Shown here: piece after piece, positions 27,483 to 37,930 of the stretch
Position numbering within the stretch: position 1 is the stretch's first letter
Layout: each line of letters opens with the position of its first letter
Assembly: GCA_028994555.1 (NCBI GenBank)
Contig: JARDVN010000001.1
Coordinates: 4,650,001-4,714,000 of the forward strand
DNA: 64,000 bases
Source: Citrobacter amalonaticus
GTDB lineage: Bacteria; Pseudomonadota; Gammaproteobacteria; Enterobacterales; Enterobacteriaceae
Direction: 5' to 3'
Program-made: the position numbers and the translations under genes
Notes under the pieces: model-generated
Told to the model about the DNA's origin: nothing
Databases searched by the model: none
Seen by the model: the letters and a program-made list of their open reading frames with translations, nothing else

Positions 27483-27544
27483 GTTAATGACCTGAATTAT
27501 GTGAAAAGAAAATCACGCGTACCGGATCGTCTTGATTCTTTAGG

Positions 27545-28276
27545 TTATATCAGCCAAATAAAACTTGCCATACGCCCCGTGATCTTGTCGCGACGATAAG
27601 AGAAGAAAGTCTCATTTTCACTAAAAGTACAGCGGTCGCCGCCATAAATTTGCTCAACGCCGGCATTAGCCAGGCGCTGACGCGCAAGCTGATAAATATT
27701 CGCCAGATATTTTTCGCCGTGAGGCTCAAAGGCTTCATGCGCATTTGCGTCTTTGTCGATAAACGCCTCACGCACTTCAGGTCCGACTTCAAAGGCCGCA
27801 GGACCAATCGCCGGGCCTAACCAGGCAAGAATATTTTCAGGCTTATCCGCAAAGCAGGCCACCGTCTCTTCCAGTACGCCTTCACATAATCCACGCCAGC
27901 CCGCATGGGCTGCCGCTACCTCCGTTCCCGCCCGATTACAAAAGAGTACGGGCAGACAGTCTGCCGTCATTACCGCACAAACGGTACCCGGCGTATTACT
28001 GTATGACGCATCCGCCCGTTTCGAGGCGTAAGGCTCGCCGGTCAGCTTCAGGACGTCTTTCCCATGTACCTGTTCCAGCCAGACCGGTTTTGAAGGCAGA
28101 TTGCCCGCAGCAAACAGGCGTCTGCGGTTCTCTTCGACATGCTCTGGATTATCGCCACAGTGGGCCCCCAGATTTAAGGCATCATACGGCGGCAAACTCA
28201 CACCGCCGGTACGGGTCGAACTGCAGGCCGCCACGCCATTTGGCAGAGGCCACTGCGGGACAATAAGCTTACTCAT
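27545..28276 (-). CDS. pgeF: Multicopper/LACC1-type purine nucleoside phosphorylase family protein
   Basis: 243-residue YfiH/PgeF protein of the LACC1 family. In E. coli it is linked to editing of peptidoglycan precursors (removing L-Ser in place of L-Ala) and has been described as a polyphenol oxidase and purine nucleoside phosphorylase. The conserved zinc-site motifs are visible: QVHGKDVL, TADCLPVLFCNR with its Cys, and AAHAGWRGLCEGV with its His. The start overlaps the rluD stop by four bases (ATGA), so the two are translationally coupled. It is intact. Confidence 0.95.
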   Translation of the reverse strand: MSKLIVPQWPLPNGVAACSSTRTGGVSLPPYDALNLGAHCGDNPEHVEENRRRLFAAGNLPSKPVWLEQVHGKDVLKLTGEPYASKRADASYSNTPGTVCAVMTADCLPVLFCNRAGTEVAAAHAGWRGLCEGVLEETVACFADKPENILAWLGPAIGPAAFEVGPEVREAFIDKDANAHEAFEPHGEKYLANIYQLARQRLANAGVEQIYGGDRCTFSENETFFSYRRDKITGRMASFIWLI

Positions 28277-29253
28277 AGCCAGGCCACGTCATCTTTATGC
28301 TCTTCGAAATCCGCACGCATCGCGTCAATCAGTTCAACCATATCCTGCGGGATCGGCGCATGCCATTCCATTTCGATACCGGAAATTGGGTGATACAGAC
28401 GCAGCATGGTGGCATGCAGCGCCTGACGGTCGAATTTACGCAATGTCGAGATAAATGCCTCCGACGCGCCTTTCGGCGGACGTGGACGGCCACCGTACAC
28501 TTGATCGCCCACCAGCGGATGGGTGATATGCGCCATGTGCACGCGGATCTGGTGCGTACGCCCGGTTTCCAGACGCAGCCGCAGACGCGTGTGCACACGG
28601 AAGTGTTCCATAATGCGATAGTGCGTAACCGCCGGTTTCCCCATCGGATGCACCGCCATATGGGTACGCTTTGTCGGGTGACGACTGATAGGTTCTTCTA
28701 CCGTGCCCCCCGCTGTCATATGACCGATCGCCACCGCTTCGTATTCGCGGGTGATTTCACGCAACTGCAGTGCCTCAACCAGGCGCGTCTGCGCCGGAAC
28801 GGTTTTCGCAACCACCATTAATCCGGTGGTGTCTTTATCCAGACGATGGACAATACCCGCGCGCGGAACATCCGCAATTGGCGGATAATAATGCAGTAAC
28901 GCATTCAAAACCGTGCCGTCCGGGTTGCCCGCGCCAGGATGAACAACCAGATCGCGTGGCTTGTTGATAACAATAATGTCATCATCTTCATAAACGATAT
29001 CCAGTGGGATATCCTGAGGTTCGAAGCGGATTTCTTCATCGATTTCAGCATCGATGGCGACCTGTTCTCCGCCTAACACTTTTTCTTTTGGTTTGTCGCA
29101 AATTTTACCGTTGACCAGCACGCGCTGATCGAGAATCCAATCTTTTATGCGCGATCGCGAATAATCAGGGAACATTTCGGCCAAAGCTTGATCTAAGCGT
29201 TGACCGAGTTGATTTTCGGAGACCGTTGCGGTGAGTTGTACTCGTTGTGCCAT
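28273..29253 (-). CDS. rluD: 23S rRNA pseudouridine(1911/1915/1917) synthase
   Basis: Makes pseudouridines in helix 69 of 23S rRNA, important for late 50S assembly and termination. It has 326 residues, as in E. coli. An N-terminal S4 RNA-binding domain (LDQALAEMFPDYSRSRIKDWI) is followed by the catalytic domain with the RLDKDTTGLM motif holding the catalytic Asp near residue 139. Further motifs are ETGRTHQIRVHMAHI and HATMLRLYHP. It is divergent from bamD and heads a two-gene unit with pgeF. Confidence 0.98.
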   Translation of the reverse strand: MAQRVQLTATVSENQLGQRLDQALAEMFPDYSRSRIKDWILDQRVLVNGKICDKPKEKVLGGEQVAIDAEIDEEIRFEPQDIPLDIVYEDDDIIVINKPRDLVVHPGAGNPDGTVLNALLHYYPPIADVPRAGIVHRLDKDTTGLMVVAKTVPAQTRLVEALQLREITREYEAVAIGHMTAGGTVEEPISRHPTKRTHMAVHPMGKPAVTHYRIMEHFRVHTRLRLRLETGRTHQIRVHMAHITHPLVGDQVYGGRPRPPKGASEAFISTLRKFDRQALHATMLRLYHPISGIEMEWHAPIPQDMVELIDAMRADFEEHKDDVAWL

Positions 29254-29384
29254 ATACAGCTTCTTCGTTTAACGTTGGGTTTTACGGCTTTGCCGTTTAA
29301 TATAGTGTGCTATTGTAGCTGGTCTTAACCGGGAGCAGGAACAGAGAATCTCCCGTAAAACATTTTGAGGAAAGTCAAAACGTC

Positions 29385-30122
29385 ATGACGCGCATGAAAT
29401 ATCTGGTGGCAGCAGCCACGTTGAGCCTGTTTTTGGCGGGTTGCTCTGGTTCAAAGGAAGAGGTGCCCGATAATCCGCCTAATGAAATCTACGCGACTGC
29501 TCAGCAAAAGCTGCAGGACGGTAACTGGAAACAGGCAATAACGCAATTGGAAGCGTTGGATAACCGCTATCCATTTGGTCCCTATTCTCAGCAGGTGCAG
29601 TTAGATCTTATCTACGCCTACTACAAAAACGCCGATCTACCGCTTGCTCAGGCTGCCATCGATCGCTTTATCCGCCTGAACCCAACTCATCCTAACATTG
29701 ATTATGTCATGTATATGCGTGGCCTGACCAATATGGCGTTAGATGACAGCGCATTACAAGGGTTCTTTGGTGTCGATCGTAGCGACCGTGACCCTCAGCA
29801 TGCGCGAGCTGCGTTCAATGACTTTTCGAAACTGGTTCGCGGCTATCCGAACAGCCAGTACACCACAGACGCCACCAAACGTCTGGTGTTCCTGAAAGAT
29901 CGTCTGGCGAAATATGAGTACTCCGTTGCGGATTACTACACCAAACGCGGCGCATGGGTGGCCGTGGTTAACCGTGTAGAAGGCATGCTGCGTGATTATC
30001 CGGATACGCAGGCAACGCGAGACGCCCTGCCGCTGATGGAAAATGCCTATCGCGAAATGCAGATGACGGCACAGGCTGACAAAGTGGCGAAGATTATTGC
30101 CGCCAACAGCAGCAACACCTGA
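29385..30122 (+). CDS. bamD: Outer-membrane assembly lipoprotein BamD
   Basis: Essential lipoprotein of the BAM complex that inserts beta-barrel proteins into the outer membrane. It has 245 residues. The signal peptide ends in lipobox LAGC with Cys20 as the lipidated residue. The mature part is five TPR-like repeats. It is nearly identical to the E. coli protein. A sigma-E link is likely because bam genes belong to that regulon in E. coli, but no sigma-E site was defined here. The autotransporter in this window would depend on this complex. Confidence 0.98.
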   Translation: MTRMKYLVAAATLSLFLAGCSGSKEEVPDNPPNEIYATAQQKLQDGNWKQAITQLEALDNRYPFGPYSQQVQLDLIYAYYKNADLPLAQAAIDRFIRLNPTHPNIDYVMYMRGLTNMALDDSALQGFFGVDRSDRDPQHARAAFNDFSKLVRGYPNSQYTTDATKRLVFLKDRLAKYEYSVADYYTKRGAWVAVVNRVEGMLRDYPDTQATRDALPLMENAYREMQMTAQADKVAKIIAANSSNT

Positions 30123-30140
30123 CCCCATTTTCAAATGCAG

Positions 30141-30170
30141 AACGGCAGCCCGCGGGCTGCCGTTTTTTTA
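30141..30170 (+). terminator. bamD terminator
   Basis: AACGGCAGCCcgcGGGCTGCCGTT followed by seven T, 18 bases after the bamD stop. Confidence 0.92.
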
Positions 30171-30324
30171 TCCGTTTTACGTCATGTTCCAGTACACTTT
30201 CCCATAACGCAACTCATCAACTATGGCCTGCTTTCGGGCTTTCCTCAAGTTAAAAATCACCTCTTCCTGCGATAACTCACAAAAAGGTTCCCTTGACAAA
30301 AAGTGACAAAATAATGTGATTTGA

Positions 30325-30732
<408 letters not shown>

Positions 30733-30755
30733 TCCCTTACATTGAGTGTATCGCC

Positions 30756-30779
30756 AACGCGCCTTCGGGTGCGTTTTTT
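30756..30779 (+). terminator. raiA terminator
   Basis: AACGCgCCTTCGGgTGCGTT followed by T6, 24 bases after raiA. It would also form the 3' end of a RaiZ-like RNA. Confidence 0.82.
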
Positions 30780-30780
30780 G

Positions 30781-30810
30781 TTGACAGGGTGAAAACAGTA
30801 CGGGTACTTT
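30781..30810 (+). promoter_or_regulatory. pheL-pheA promoter
   Basis: Perfect -35 TTGACA (30781-30786), 18-base spacer, TACTTT (30805-30810), directly upstream of the leader peptide. It resembles the E. coli pheA promoter. Confidence 0.78.
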
Positions 30811-30835
30811 ACTGACATCACTTAAGGAAACTGAC

Positions 30836-30885
30836 ATGCAACTTACCCCGTTTTTCTTCGCATTCTTTTTTTACCTTCCCCCTGA
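30836..30885 (+). CDS. pheL: pheA attenuation leader peptide (two extra bases)
   Basis: Leader peptide whose translation senses charged tRNA-Phe. After removing one T from 30866-30872 and one C from 30878-30882 it reads [15 protein letters not shown] plus stop, 15 residues with seven Phe, against [15 protein letters not shown] in E. coli. As written the frame is lost after the second Phe cluster. ATG 30836 follows AAGGAAACTGAC. Ribosome stalling at the Phe codons would favour the antiterminator and let transcription reach pheA. Confidence 0.85.
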
Positions 30886-30932
30886 ACGGGAGGCTTTCGT
30901 CGTGTGAAAAAGAATGCGAAGACGAACAACAA

Positions 30933-30962
30933 GGCCTCCCACACCGGGGGGGCCTTTTTTTA
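30933..30962 (+). terminator. pheA attenuator
   Basis: GGCCTCCCacaccGGGGGGGCC followed by T7, between pheL and pheA. It is the rho-independent terminator arm of Phe attenuation. The G run has seven bases, one more than I recall for E. coli. Confidence 0.9.
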
Positions 30963-30985
30963 TTGATAACAATAAAGGCAACACT

Positions 30986-32146
30986 ATGACATCGGAAAAC
31001 CCCTTACTGGCGCTGCGCGATAAAATCAGCACGCTGGATGCAAAATTGCTGGCGTTACTGGCCGAGCGACGTGGGCTGGCAGTTGAAGTCGGCAAAGCTA
31101 AACTCGAATCCCATCGTCCGGTGCGGGATATCGACCGGGAGCGCGATCTGCTGGACAGACTGATTACCCTTGGCAAAGCGCATCATCTTGATGCGCATTA
31201 CATCACCCGCCTTTTTCAGCTCATTATTGAAGATTCTGTTCTCACCCAGCAGGCGCTGCTTCAGCAGCATCTGAATAAAATCAATCCGCATTCCGCACGC
31301 GTGGCGTTCCTGGGGCCAAAAGGCTCTTACTCACATCTTGCGGCACGTCAGTACGCCGCACGCCACTTCGAACAGTTTATTGAGAGCGGTTGTGCCAGGT
31401 TTGCTGATATTTTTAATCAGGTTGAAACAGGTCAGGCCGATTACGCAGTCGTACCAATTGAAAACACCAGCTCCGGCGGGATTAACGATGTCTACGATCT
31501 GCTACAGCACACCAGTCTGTCGATTGTGGGCGAGATGACGGTGACTATCGACCATTGCGTACTGGTTTTGGGAACAACAGACCTCGACACCATCGAAACG
31601 GTTTACAGCCATCCGCAGCCGTTCCAGCAGTGCAGCAAGTTCCTCAGTCGTTATCCACACTGGAAAATTGAGTACACCGAAAGTACATCCGCTGCAATGG
31701 AAAAAGTCGCGCAGGCAAACTCTCCACGCGTTGCCGCACTCGGCAGTGAAGCCGGTGGCGTGCTGCATGGTTTACAGGTCCTGGAACGTATTGAAGCGAA
31801 CCAAACGCAGAACATCACTCGCTTCATCGTGCTGGCGCGTAAAGCGATCAACGTCTCCGATCAGGTCCCGGCCAAAACTACCCTGCTGATGGCGACAGGA
31901 CAACAGGCGGGCGCCCTCGTGGAAGCGCTGCTGGTGCTGCGCAACCATAATCTGATCATGACTAAGCTGGAATCCCGTCCGATACACGGCAATCCGTGGG
32001 AAGAGATGTTTTATCTCGATATCCAGGCCAATCTGGAATCGTTGCAGATGCAGAAGGCGCTCAAGGAGTTGGGCGAGATCACCCGCTCAATGAAGGTGTT
32101 GGGCTGTTATCCGAGTGAGAACGTAGTGCCGGTTGATCCGAGCTAA
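30986..32146 (+). CDS. pheA: Bifunctional chorismate mutase/prephenate dehydratase
   Basis: P-protein: converts chorismate to prephenate and then to phenylpyruvate for phenylalanine synthesis. It has 386 residues. Residues 1 to ~100 are the AroQ chorismate mutase. About 105-285 are the prephenate dehydratase, with [15 protein letters not shown] and the catalytic TRF motif in [10 protein letters not shown]. About 299-386 are the ACT regulatory domain, with [11 protein letters not shown] and [15 protein letters not shown], the Phe-binding motifs. The start follows AATAAAGGCAAC. It is controlled by attenuation through pheL and is intact. Confidence 0.98.
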   Translation: MTSENPLLALRDKISTLDAKLLALLAERRGLAVEVGKAKLESHRPVRDIDRERDLLDRLITLGKAHHLDAHYITRLFQLIIEDSVLTQQALLQQHLNKINPHSARVAFLGPKGSYSHLAARQYAARHFEQFIESGCARFADIFNQVETGQADYAVVPIENTSSGGINDVYDLLQHTSLSIVGEMTVTIDHCVLVLGTTDLDTIETVYSHPQPFQQCSKFLSRYPHWKIEYTESTSAAMEKVAQANSPRVAALGSEAGGVLHGLQVLERIEANQTQNITRFIVLARKAINVSDQVPAKTTLLMATGQQAGALVEALLVLRNHNLIMTKLESRPIHGNPWEEMFYLDIQANLESLQMQKALKELGEITRSMKVLGCYPSENVVPVDPS

Positions 32147-32152
32147 CATGCA

Positions 32153-32240
32153 ACAAGGCCGGAGGGCGCTATGCCTGTCCGGCCTGCTGTTTATGTTGCG
32201 CAAACCGGATAAGACGCTTTAGCGTCGCCATCCGGCATAA
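32153..32240. repeat. REP/BIME palindromic element
   Basis: Between convergent pheA and tyrA. CCGGATAAGACGCTTTAGCG at 32205-32224 continues as TCGCCATCCGGC, a complete REP unit; a partial partner (GGCCGGAGGGCGC...GTCCGGCC) precedes it. Confidence 0.85.
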
Positions 32241-32248
32241 TCCTGCCA

Positions 32249-33371
32249 TTACTGTCGACTGTCATTCGCCTGGCGTAACAGCGTACGACTTTCGCTCTGG
32301 AAGCGCTTCGCGTAGTCACCGAACCAGTGCTCTACTTTGCGAAAGCTGTCGATAAACGCCTGTTTATCCCCCCTGCTCCAGCAGGCTAATCGCGTCGCCA
32401 AAACGTTTGTAGTAGCGCTTAATCAGCGCCAGATTGCTCTCCGACGACATGATGATATCAGCGTAAAGCTGCGGGTCCTGAGCAAACAGTCGCCCCACCA
32501 TCGCCAGTTCAAGACGATAAATCGGCGAAGAGAGCGCCAGCAACTGTTCAAGCTGCACGTTTTCTTCTGCCAGGTGCAGACCATAAGCAAACGTCGCAAA
32601 GTGACGCAGCGCCTGAATGAACGCCATGTTCTGATCGTGCTCGACGGCGCTAATGCGGTGCAGCCGTGCGCCCCAGACCTGAATCTGCTCCAGAAACCAC
32701 TGATAGGCTTCAGGATTACGCCCGTCGCACCAGACCACCACCTGTTTTGCCAGGCTACCGCTGTCCGGACCGAACATCGGGTGCAGACCGAGCACCGGGC
32801 CAGCGTGCGCCGCCAGCATCGCCTGTAAAGGACCGTTTTTCACCGACGCCAGATCGACCAGGATGCAGTCGGCGGGCAGCGGCGGTAATTGCGCAATCAC
32901 CTGTTCCGTCAGATGGATAGGCACACTCACGATCACCATGCCAGCATCCGCAACGATCTCCTGCGCGCGATCCCAGTCATGCTGCTCAAGGATCCGCACC
33001 TGATAACCCGACAGCAGGAGCATTTTCTCGAACAACCGGCCCATCTGCCCGCCGCCGCCGACAATCACTACCGGGCGCAGGGAAGGACAAAGCGTCTTAA
33101 ACCCTTTGTCATTCTCACTGGAATAAGACTCACGCATCACCCGACGCAGTACGTCTTCAATCAGATCCGGTGGTACACCAAGCGCTTCCGCTTCGGCACG
33201 GCGCGAAGCCAGCATCGAGGCTTCACGCTCTGGTACGTAAATCGGCAGACCAAAGCGGCTTTTGACTTCACCGACCTCAGCCACCAGTTCCAGACGGCGC
33301 GCCAGCAAATCCAGCAACGCTTTATCGACTTCATCAATTTGATCGCGTAACGCGGTCAACTCAGCAACCAT
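32249..33371 (-). CDS. tyrA: Bifunctional chorismate mutase/prephenate dehydrogenase (one extra base)
   Basis: T-protein: makes prephenate and oxidises it to 4-hydroxyphenylpyruvate with NAD for tyrosine synthesis. Residues 1-90 are the AroQ mutase ([20 protein letters not shown]). Then comes the Rossmann fold with [16 protein letters not shown] and the catalytic His region GLHPMFGPD. The frame breaks near the C-terminus at six C, 32368-32373, where LLEQGDKQAF (CAG-GGG-GAT) needs five. Corrected, it runs to the stop at 32249 and has 373 residues, the E. coli length. It is 10 bases downstream of aroF in one operon under TyrR control. Confidence 0.96.
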
Positions 33372-33381
33372 AACGAACCTC

Positions 33382-34452
33382 TTAAGCCTGGCGCGCCGCC
33401 AACTGGCCGTTCAAGTCTTTGTTAATTTCACGCAGCAACGCGTCCGTCATTTCCCAGCTAATGCAGGCGTCGGTAACGGACACGCCGTACTTCATTTCGC
33501 TGCGCGGTTGCTCGGAGGACTGGTTGCCTTCATGAATATTACTTTCAATCATCAGGCCGATGATTGAGCGGTTGCCATCTTTAATTTGAGCAACCACCGA
33601 CTCTGCCACGGCAGGCTGACGACGGTAATCTTTATTGGAGTTACCATGACTGCAATCTACCATCAGTGACGGCCGCAGTCCCGCCTGCTCCATCTCTTTT
33701 TCGCACTGAGCGACGTCTGCCGGGCTGTAGTTAGGCGCTTTGCCGCCGCGCAGGATCACATGTCCGTCCGGGTTACCCTGGGTTTGCAGTAACGCAACTT
33801 GCCCAGCCTGGTTAATACCGACAAAACGGTGCGACTGCGCCGCAGCGCGCATAGCGTTGATCGCCGTCGCCAGGCTGCCGTCGGTGCCGTTTTTGAACCC
33901 CACCGGCATCGACAGACCCGACGCCATTTCACGATGTGTTTGTGATTCCGTGGTGCGGGCGCCAATCGCCGACCAGCTAAACAGATCGCCCAGGTATTGA
34001 GGACTGTTCGGATCCAGCGCCTCTGTCGCCAGCGGCAGTCCCATGTTGACCAGTTCAAGCAGCAGTTGACGCGCAATTTTCAGACCCGCTTCCACGTCAA
34101 AAGAGCCGTCCATGTGAGGATCGTTAATTAACCCTTTCCAGCCAACGGTGGTACGGGGTTTTTCAAAATAGACGCGCATCACCAGATAGAGGCTATCGCT
34201 GACCTCTGCGGCAAGGGCTTTAAATCGACGAGCATATTCCAGGGCCGTTTCAGGATCGTGAATGGAGCACGGACCACACACCACCAACAGACGCGGATCG
34301 CGTCCGGCAATGATGTCAGAAATGGTTTTACGCGACTGGGCGATTTGCGCCTCTTGCGCCAGGCTCAGCGGGAATTCCGCTTTCAGTTGTTCCGGGGTCA
34401 TCAGAACCTGTTCGTCGGTAATATGTACGTTGTTCAGCGCGTCTTTTTGCAT
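33382..34452 (-). CDS. aroF: Tyrosine-sensitive DAHP synthase
   Basis: First enzyme of the shikimate pathway: joins phosphoenolpyruvate and erythrose 4-phosphate to 3-deoxy-D-arabino-heptulosonate 7-phosphate. It has 356 residues. Motifs visible: [51 protein letters not shown] and [13 protein letters not shown]. The length and position just before tyrA identify the Tyr-sensitive isozyme. Two TyrR boxes lie upstream. Intact. Confidence 0.98.
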   Translation of the reverse strand: MQKDALNNVHITDEQVLMTPEQLKAEFPLSLAQEAQIAQSRKTISDIIAGRDPRLLVVCGPCSIHDPETALEYARRFKALAAEVSDSLYLVMRVYFEKPRTTVGWKGLINDPHMDGSFDVEAGLKIARQLLLELVNMGLPLATEALDPNSPQYLGDLFSWSAIGARTTESQTHREMASGLSMPVGFKNGTDGSLATAINAMRAAAQSHRFVGINQAGQVALLQTQGNPDGHVILRGGKAPNYSPADVAQCEKEMEQAGLRPSLMVDCSHGNSNKDYRRQPAVAESVVAQIKDGNRSIIGLMIESNIHEGNQSSEQPRSEMKYGVSVTDACISWEMTDALLREINKDLNGQLAARQA

Positions 34453-34545
34453 GATGGCGATCCTGTTTTTGCTCGTTTGCGATAGTTTTCCTCACTGAGG
34501 ATGACGTAACGATAACACAACGAGTAAAGATATCAATCCAAAATA

Positions 34546-34563
34546 CGTAAACATTACGTTACA
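34546..34563. promoter_or_regulatory. TyrR box upstream of aroF
   Basis: CGTAAACATTACGTTACA fits TGTAAA-N6-TTTACA with two mismatches. It is about 95 bases upstream of the aroF start. Confidence 0.68.
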
Positions 34564-34598
34564 TCAGTGAAATTAACTCGATTTAGCGCAAGATAATT

Positions 34599-34616
34599 TG
34601 TACGCAATAGTTTACA
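34599..34616. promoter_or_regulatory. Strong TyrR box upstream of aroF
   Basis: TGTACGCAATAGTTTACA fits TGTAAA-N6-TTTACA with two mismatches in the left arm and a perfect right arm. It lies 53 bases centre to centre from the other box, as multiple boxes do in E. coli aroF. Confidence 0.75.
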
Positions 34617-34666
34617 CAAACTTATTTTGAGATCCGCTATGCTTTGAAAAAACAGGAGAACAGGCA

Positions 34667-35041
34667 ATGACGAAAATAGTCGGTATCGCAGTGATTTTGC
34701 TGCTTAGTGGCTGTCAGATCGATCCTTACACTCACGCGCCAACGTGGACCAGCACCGACTGGTATGACGCCGGGATTGAAGATGCAATTGCCGGCATGGC
34801 GGTTAAAGATAATGAAACACTGGCCGATACCTTTAATGACCCGGAGGTGGATCGTTCGCAATACCTTAAAGGCTACGCAGAAGGCCAACGTAAAACCTGC
34901 CAGCAAAATTTTGCCTATGCCAGAGGCGTAACGGGGAAAACCTTCCCTGCCAGTTGCGATACGGTAGAAAATGCCAGCCTGTTGCGTGAGGCATGGCAAC
35001 AAGGTGCCGATGAAAATGCCGCTTCAATACGTCTGAATTAA
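34667..35041 (+). CDS. yfiL: Lipoprotein YfiL
   Basis: Uncharacterised lipoprotein of 124 residues. The N-terminus MTKIVGIAVILLLSGCQIDP carries lipobox LSGC (Cys16). The mature domain has conserved segments DPYTHAPTW, DWYDAGIEDAIAG and SQYLKGYAEGQRKTCQQNF-like text with paired Cys. It is divergent from aroF and precedes yfiR by about 140 bases. E. coli YfiL occupies the same place. Function unknown. Confidence 0.88.
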   Translation: MTKIVGIAVILLLSGCQIDPYTHAPTWTSTDWYDAGIEDAIAGMAVKDNETLADTFNDPEVDRSQYLKGYAEGQRKTCQQNFAYARGVTGKTFPASCDTVENASLLREAWQQGADENAASIRLN

Positions 35042-35181
35042 TATTTAGTCAGATTTAGCTTAAACCGCATACGTTAATCTACAAGGTATAATGACGCTCC
35101 GCAAAAATAATGTTATTTTGCTTTAAACAAAACATGGATGTATTTTGATGACGGATAAAAGATGCTGGTGAGGAAATCGTT

Positions 35182-35700
35182 ATGTTCGCTTCTCACCGAT
35201 GCCTGATGCTGTTAATGCTATTACTGCTGGGATTGCCAGTACATGCTCAGGATTTCCCTGATGTGGCGAAAAATGTTCGTGCAATGGTCTCTGGCATCGT
35301 CAGCTATACGCACTGGCCAGCCCTCTCAGGGCCGCCCAGACTGTGCATTTTCTCGTCTTCCCGGTTCGCCAGCGTCCTGGAGGACAGCAGTGATATACCG
35401 CTGCCTTATCAACCCGTCATTATTCACACCGCCCAGGAAGCATTAACTGCGCGCTGTGATGGTGTTTATTTCGGCAGTGAATCTCCCACTGCTCAGGTTG
35501 AATTAACAAATAATTATCCGTCTAAGGCGTTGTTATTAATTGCAGAACAGAATGACGAATGCATTATAGGCAGCGCCTTTTGTTTGATTATTAACAATAA
35601 TGATGTCAGATTCGCCGTTAATCTGGATTCTTTGTCGCGCAGTGGCGTAAGGGTCAATCCGGATGTATTGATGCTCGCCCGGAATAAAAAGCATGGATAA
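35182..35700 (+). CDS. yfiR: YfiR, periplasmic repressor of diguanylate cyclase DgcN
   Basis: Periplasmic protein that binds and inhibits the periplasmic part of DgcN; loss of its disulfide-stabilised fold under reductive stress frees the cyclase. It has 172 residues. The signal peptide [21 protein letters not shown] ends at AQA-like AHAQ, then the DUF4154 domain. Cysteines that can form stabilising disulfides are visible ([28 protein letters not shown]). The stop overlaps the dgcN start by eight bases, implying coupled translation. Confidence 0.94.
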   Translation: MFASHRCLMLLMLLLLGLPVHAQDFPDVAKNVRAMVSGIVSYTHWPALSGPPRLCIFSSSRFASVLEDSSDIPLPYQPVIIHTAQEALTARCDGVYFGSESPTAQVELTNNYPSKALLLIAEQNDECIIGSAFCLIINNNDVRFAVNLDSLSRSGVRVNPDVLMLARNKKHG

Positions 35701-36916
35701 GGCTCATTCCTCTTCCCCCCGTCCAACGTTTAAGCGAGCGTTGCGACGCATCAACATGACCAGCGTGATCGTGACCATGACGCTGATCTGGCTGCTGCTG
35801 TGTGTTGCCTCAATAGTGACGTTAAAACAGTACGCGCAAAAAAACCTCGAGCTCACTGCGGCGACAATGACCCACAGTCTGGAAGCCGCGCTGGTATTCA
35901 CCGATGATGCAGCCGCCGCAGAAACGCTGGCCGCACTCGGCCAACAGGGGCAATTTTCCGCCGCTGAGGTTCGCGACAACAATCAGAACGTAATTGCCTC
36001 CTGGCGCTATAACGAGCAGGAGAATGACGATAAGCTGGGCGATTTTATCAGCCACTGGCTCTTCCCCTTCCCCATCGCCCAGCCCGTCTGGCACAGTGGT
36101 GAGATTATTGGTGAAGTTCGACTTACCGCGCGTGACAGCCTTATCAGCCACTTTATCTGGCTTTCTCTGGCCGTGCTCACCGGGTCACTTCTGTTGGCCT
36201 CCGGTATCGCCATTTTGCTGACGCGTCATCTGCATCGTGGCATGGTTGAGGCACTACAAAACATCACCGAGGTGGTGCACGATGTGCGTACGAATCGTAA
36301 TTTCTCCCGCCGCGTCTCTGAAGAACGAATTGAAGAGTTCCACAATTTTGCCCAGGACTTCAACAGCCTGCTGGATGAAATGGAAGAGTGGCAACTGCGT
36401 TTGCAGGCCAAAAATGCGCAATTACTGCGAACGGCACTGCACGATCCGCTGACGGGCCTGGCAAACCGGGCAGCATTTCGTAGCAGCATCAGCGCTCTGA
36501 TGAACGACAATTCCGCCCGTAGCAGCTCCGCGCTTTTATTCCTTGATGGCGATAACTTCAAATTCGTGAATGACACCTGGGGGCATGCCGCAGGCGATCG
36601 CGTGTTGATTGAAGTCGCCAGGCGACTGGCTGAATTCGGTGGCAACCGCCATATTCCTTATCGCCTCGGTGGTGATGAGTTTGCCGTCGTGCTTTACGGC
36701 GTCCATTCAGACTATGAAGTCCAGCGAATCAGCGCCGCGCTGTCACAAGAGTTTAATCGTCCTTTTGACCTGCATAACGGGCATTTAGTCAGTATGACGC
36801 TGAGCATGGGTTACGCGCTGACCTGGGAGCACGCTTCCGCCGAGAAATTACAAGAACTGGCCGATCGCAATATGTATCGGGCTAAACATCAGCGCAGCGA
36901 GCGCTTGATAAAATAA
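35693..36916 (+). CDS. dgcN: Diguanylate cyclase DgcN (YfiN)
   Basis: Inner-membrane enzyme that makes cyclic di-GMP; in E. coli it also relocates to midcell and halts division under envelope stress. It has 407 residues. TM1 is at about 22-45, then a periplasmic CHASE8-type domain, TM2 at about 150-175, HAMP (around [20 protein letters not shown]), and a GGDEF domain with intact active site [11 protein letters not shown]. The position of the RxxD inhibitory site reads GNRH, so product feedback at the I-site is probably absent. Operon yfiR-dgcN-yfiB. Confidence 0.95.
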   Translation: MDKAHSSSPRPTFKRALRRINMTSVIVTMTLIWLLLCVASIVTLKQYAQKNLELTAATMTHSLEAALVFTDDAAAAETLAALGQQGQFSAAEVRDNNQNVIASWRYNEQENDDKLGDFISHWLFPFPIAQPVWHSGEIIGEVRLTARDSLISHFIWLSLAVLTGSLLLASGIAILLTRHLHRGMVEALQNITEVVHDVRTNRNFSRRVSEERIEEFHNFAQDFNSLLDEMEEWQLRLQAKNAQLLRTALHDPLTGLANRAAFRSSISALMNDNSARSSSALLFLDGDNFKFVNDTWGHAAGDRVLIEVARRLAEFGGNRHIPYRLGGDEFAVVLYGVHSDYEVQRISAALSQEFNRPFDLHNGHLVSMTLSMGYALTWEHASAEKLQELADRNMYRAKHQRSERLIK

Positions 36917-36932
36917 AAAAAGGAATGCACAC

Positions 36933-37415
36933 ATGCTTAAGCGTCTTTTATCCCCACTCATTCTTGCCACGCTATTGCTGGCAGGCTGCCAGACTCCACA
37001 GGGCAAGTTCACCCCTGCGCAAGTGGCGGCCATGCAATCGTACGGATTTACACAATCTGCGGGTGACTGGTCCCTGGGGCTTTCTGACACCATTCTGTTT
37101 GATAAGAATGACTACAAGCTGCGTGCGGAAAGTCAGCAACATATCCAGTCGATGGCAGCCCGTCTCGCCTCAGTGGGGCTGAACCATGCGCGCATGGATG
37201 GGCATACCGATAACTACGGCGAGGATAGCTACAATGAGGCGCTATCGCTCAAGCGCGCCAATGTCGTGGCGGACGCCTGGTCAGAAGGCGCAAAGATTCC
37301 GCGCGCCAATCTCACCACGCAAGGACTAGGGAAAAAATACCCGATCGCCAGTAACCAGTCGGCGAAAGGTCGCGCGGAAAATCGCCGCGTCGCCGTGGTC
37401 ATCAGCGCGCCTTAA
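36933..37415 (+). CDS. yfiB: YfiB, OmpA-like outer-membrane lipoprotein of the YfiRNB system
   Basis: Outer-membrane lipoprotein that binds peptidoglycan and can sequester YfiR, releasing DgcN. It has 160 residues. The signal peptide ends in LAGC (Cys19). The OmpA C-terminal domain includes the peptidoglycan-binding MDGHTDNYGEDSYNEALSLK and the closing GRAENRRVAVVI. AAGGA lies at ribosome-site distance from ATG 36933, 16 bases after dgcN. Intact. Confidence 0.95.
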   Translation: MLKRLLSPLILATLLLAGCQTPQGKFTPAQVAAMQSYGFTQSAGDWSLGLSDTILFDKNDYKLRAESQQHIQSMAARLASVGLNHARMDGHTDNYGEDSYNEALSLKRANVVADAWSEGAKIPRANLTTQGLGKKYPIASNQSAKGRAENRRVAVVISAP

Positions 37416-37483
37416 ATTGCACTGCGCTCTGAAGCGTCTACCTAAAATACAGATGTCGCGGCAATAGCGACCAATATGAGGAT

Positions 37484-37514
37484 AAAAAAAGGGCCAGCCA
37501 ACTGGCCAGCCCTT
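37484..37514 (-). terminator. rpsP-rimM-trmD-rplS operon terminator
   Basis: Minus-strand GGGCTGGCCA / TGGCTGGCCC stem (two G-U pairs) followed by seven T, 28 bases after rplS. Confidence 0.85.
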
Positions 37515-37541
37515 CTAACAGGATGTCGCCTGAGCGATATC

Positions 37542-37892
<351 letters not shown>

Positions 37893-37930
37893 TTAATCTC
37901 TTATCCTGGGTAAACTGATAATCGGGGGGC

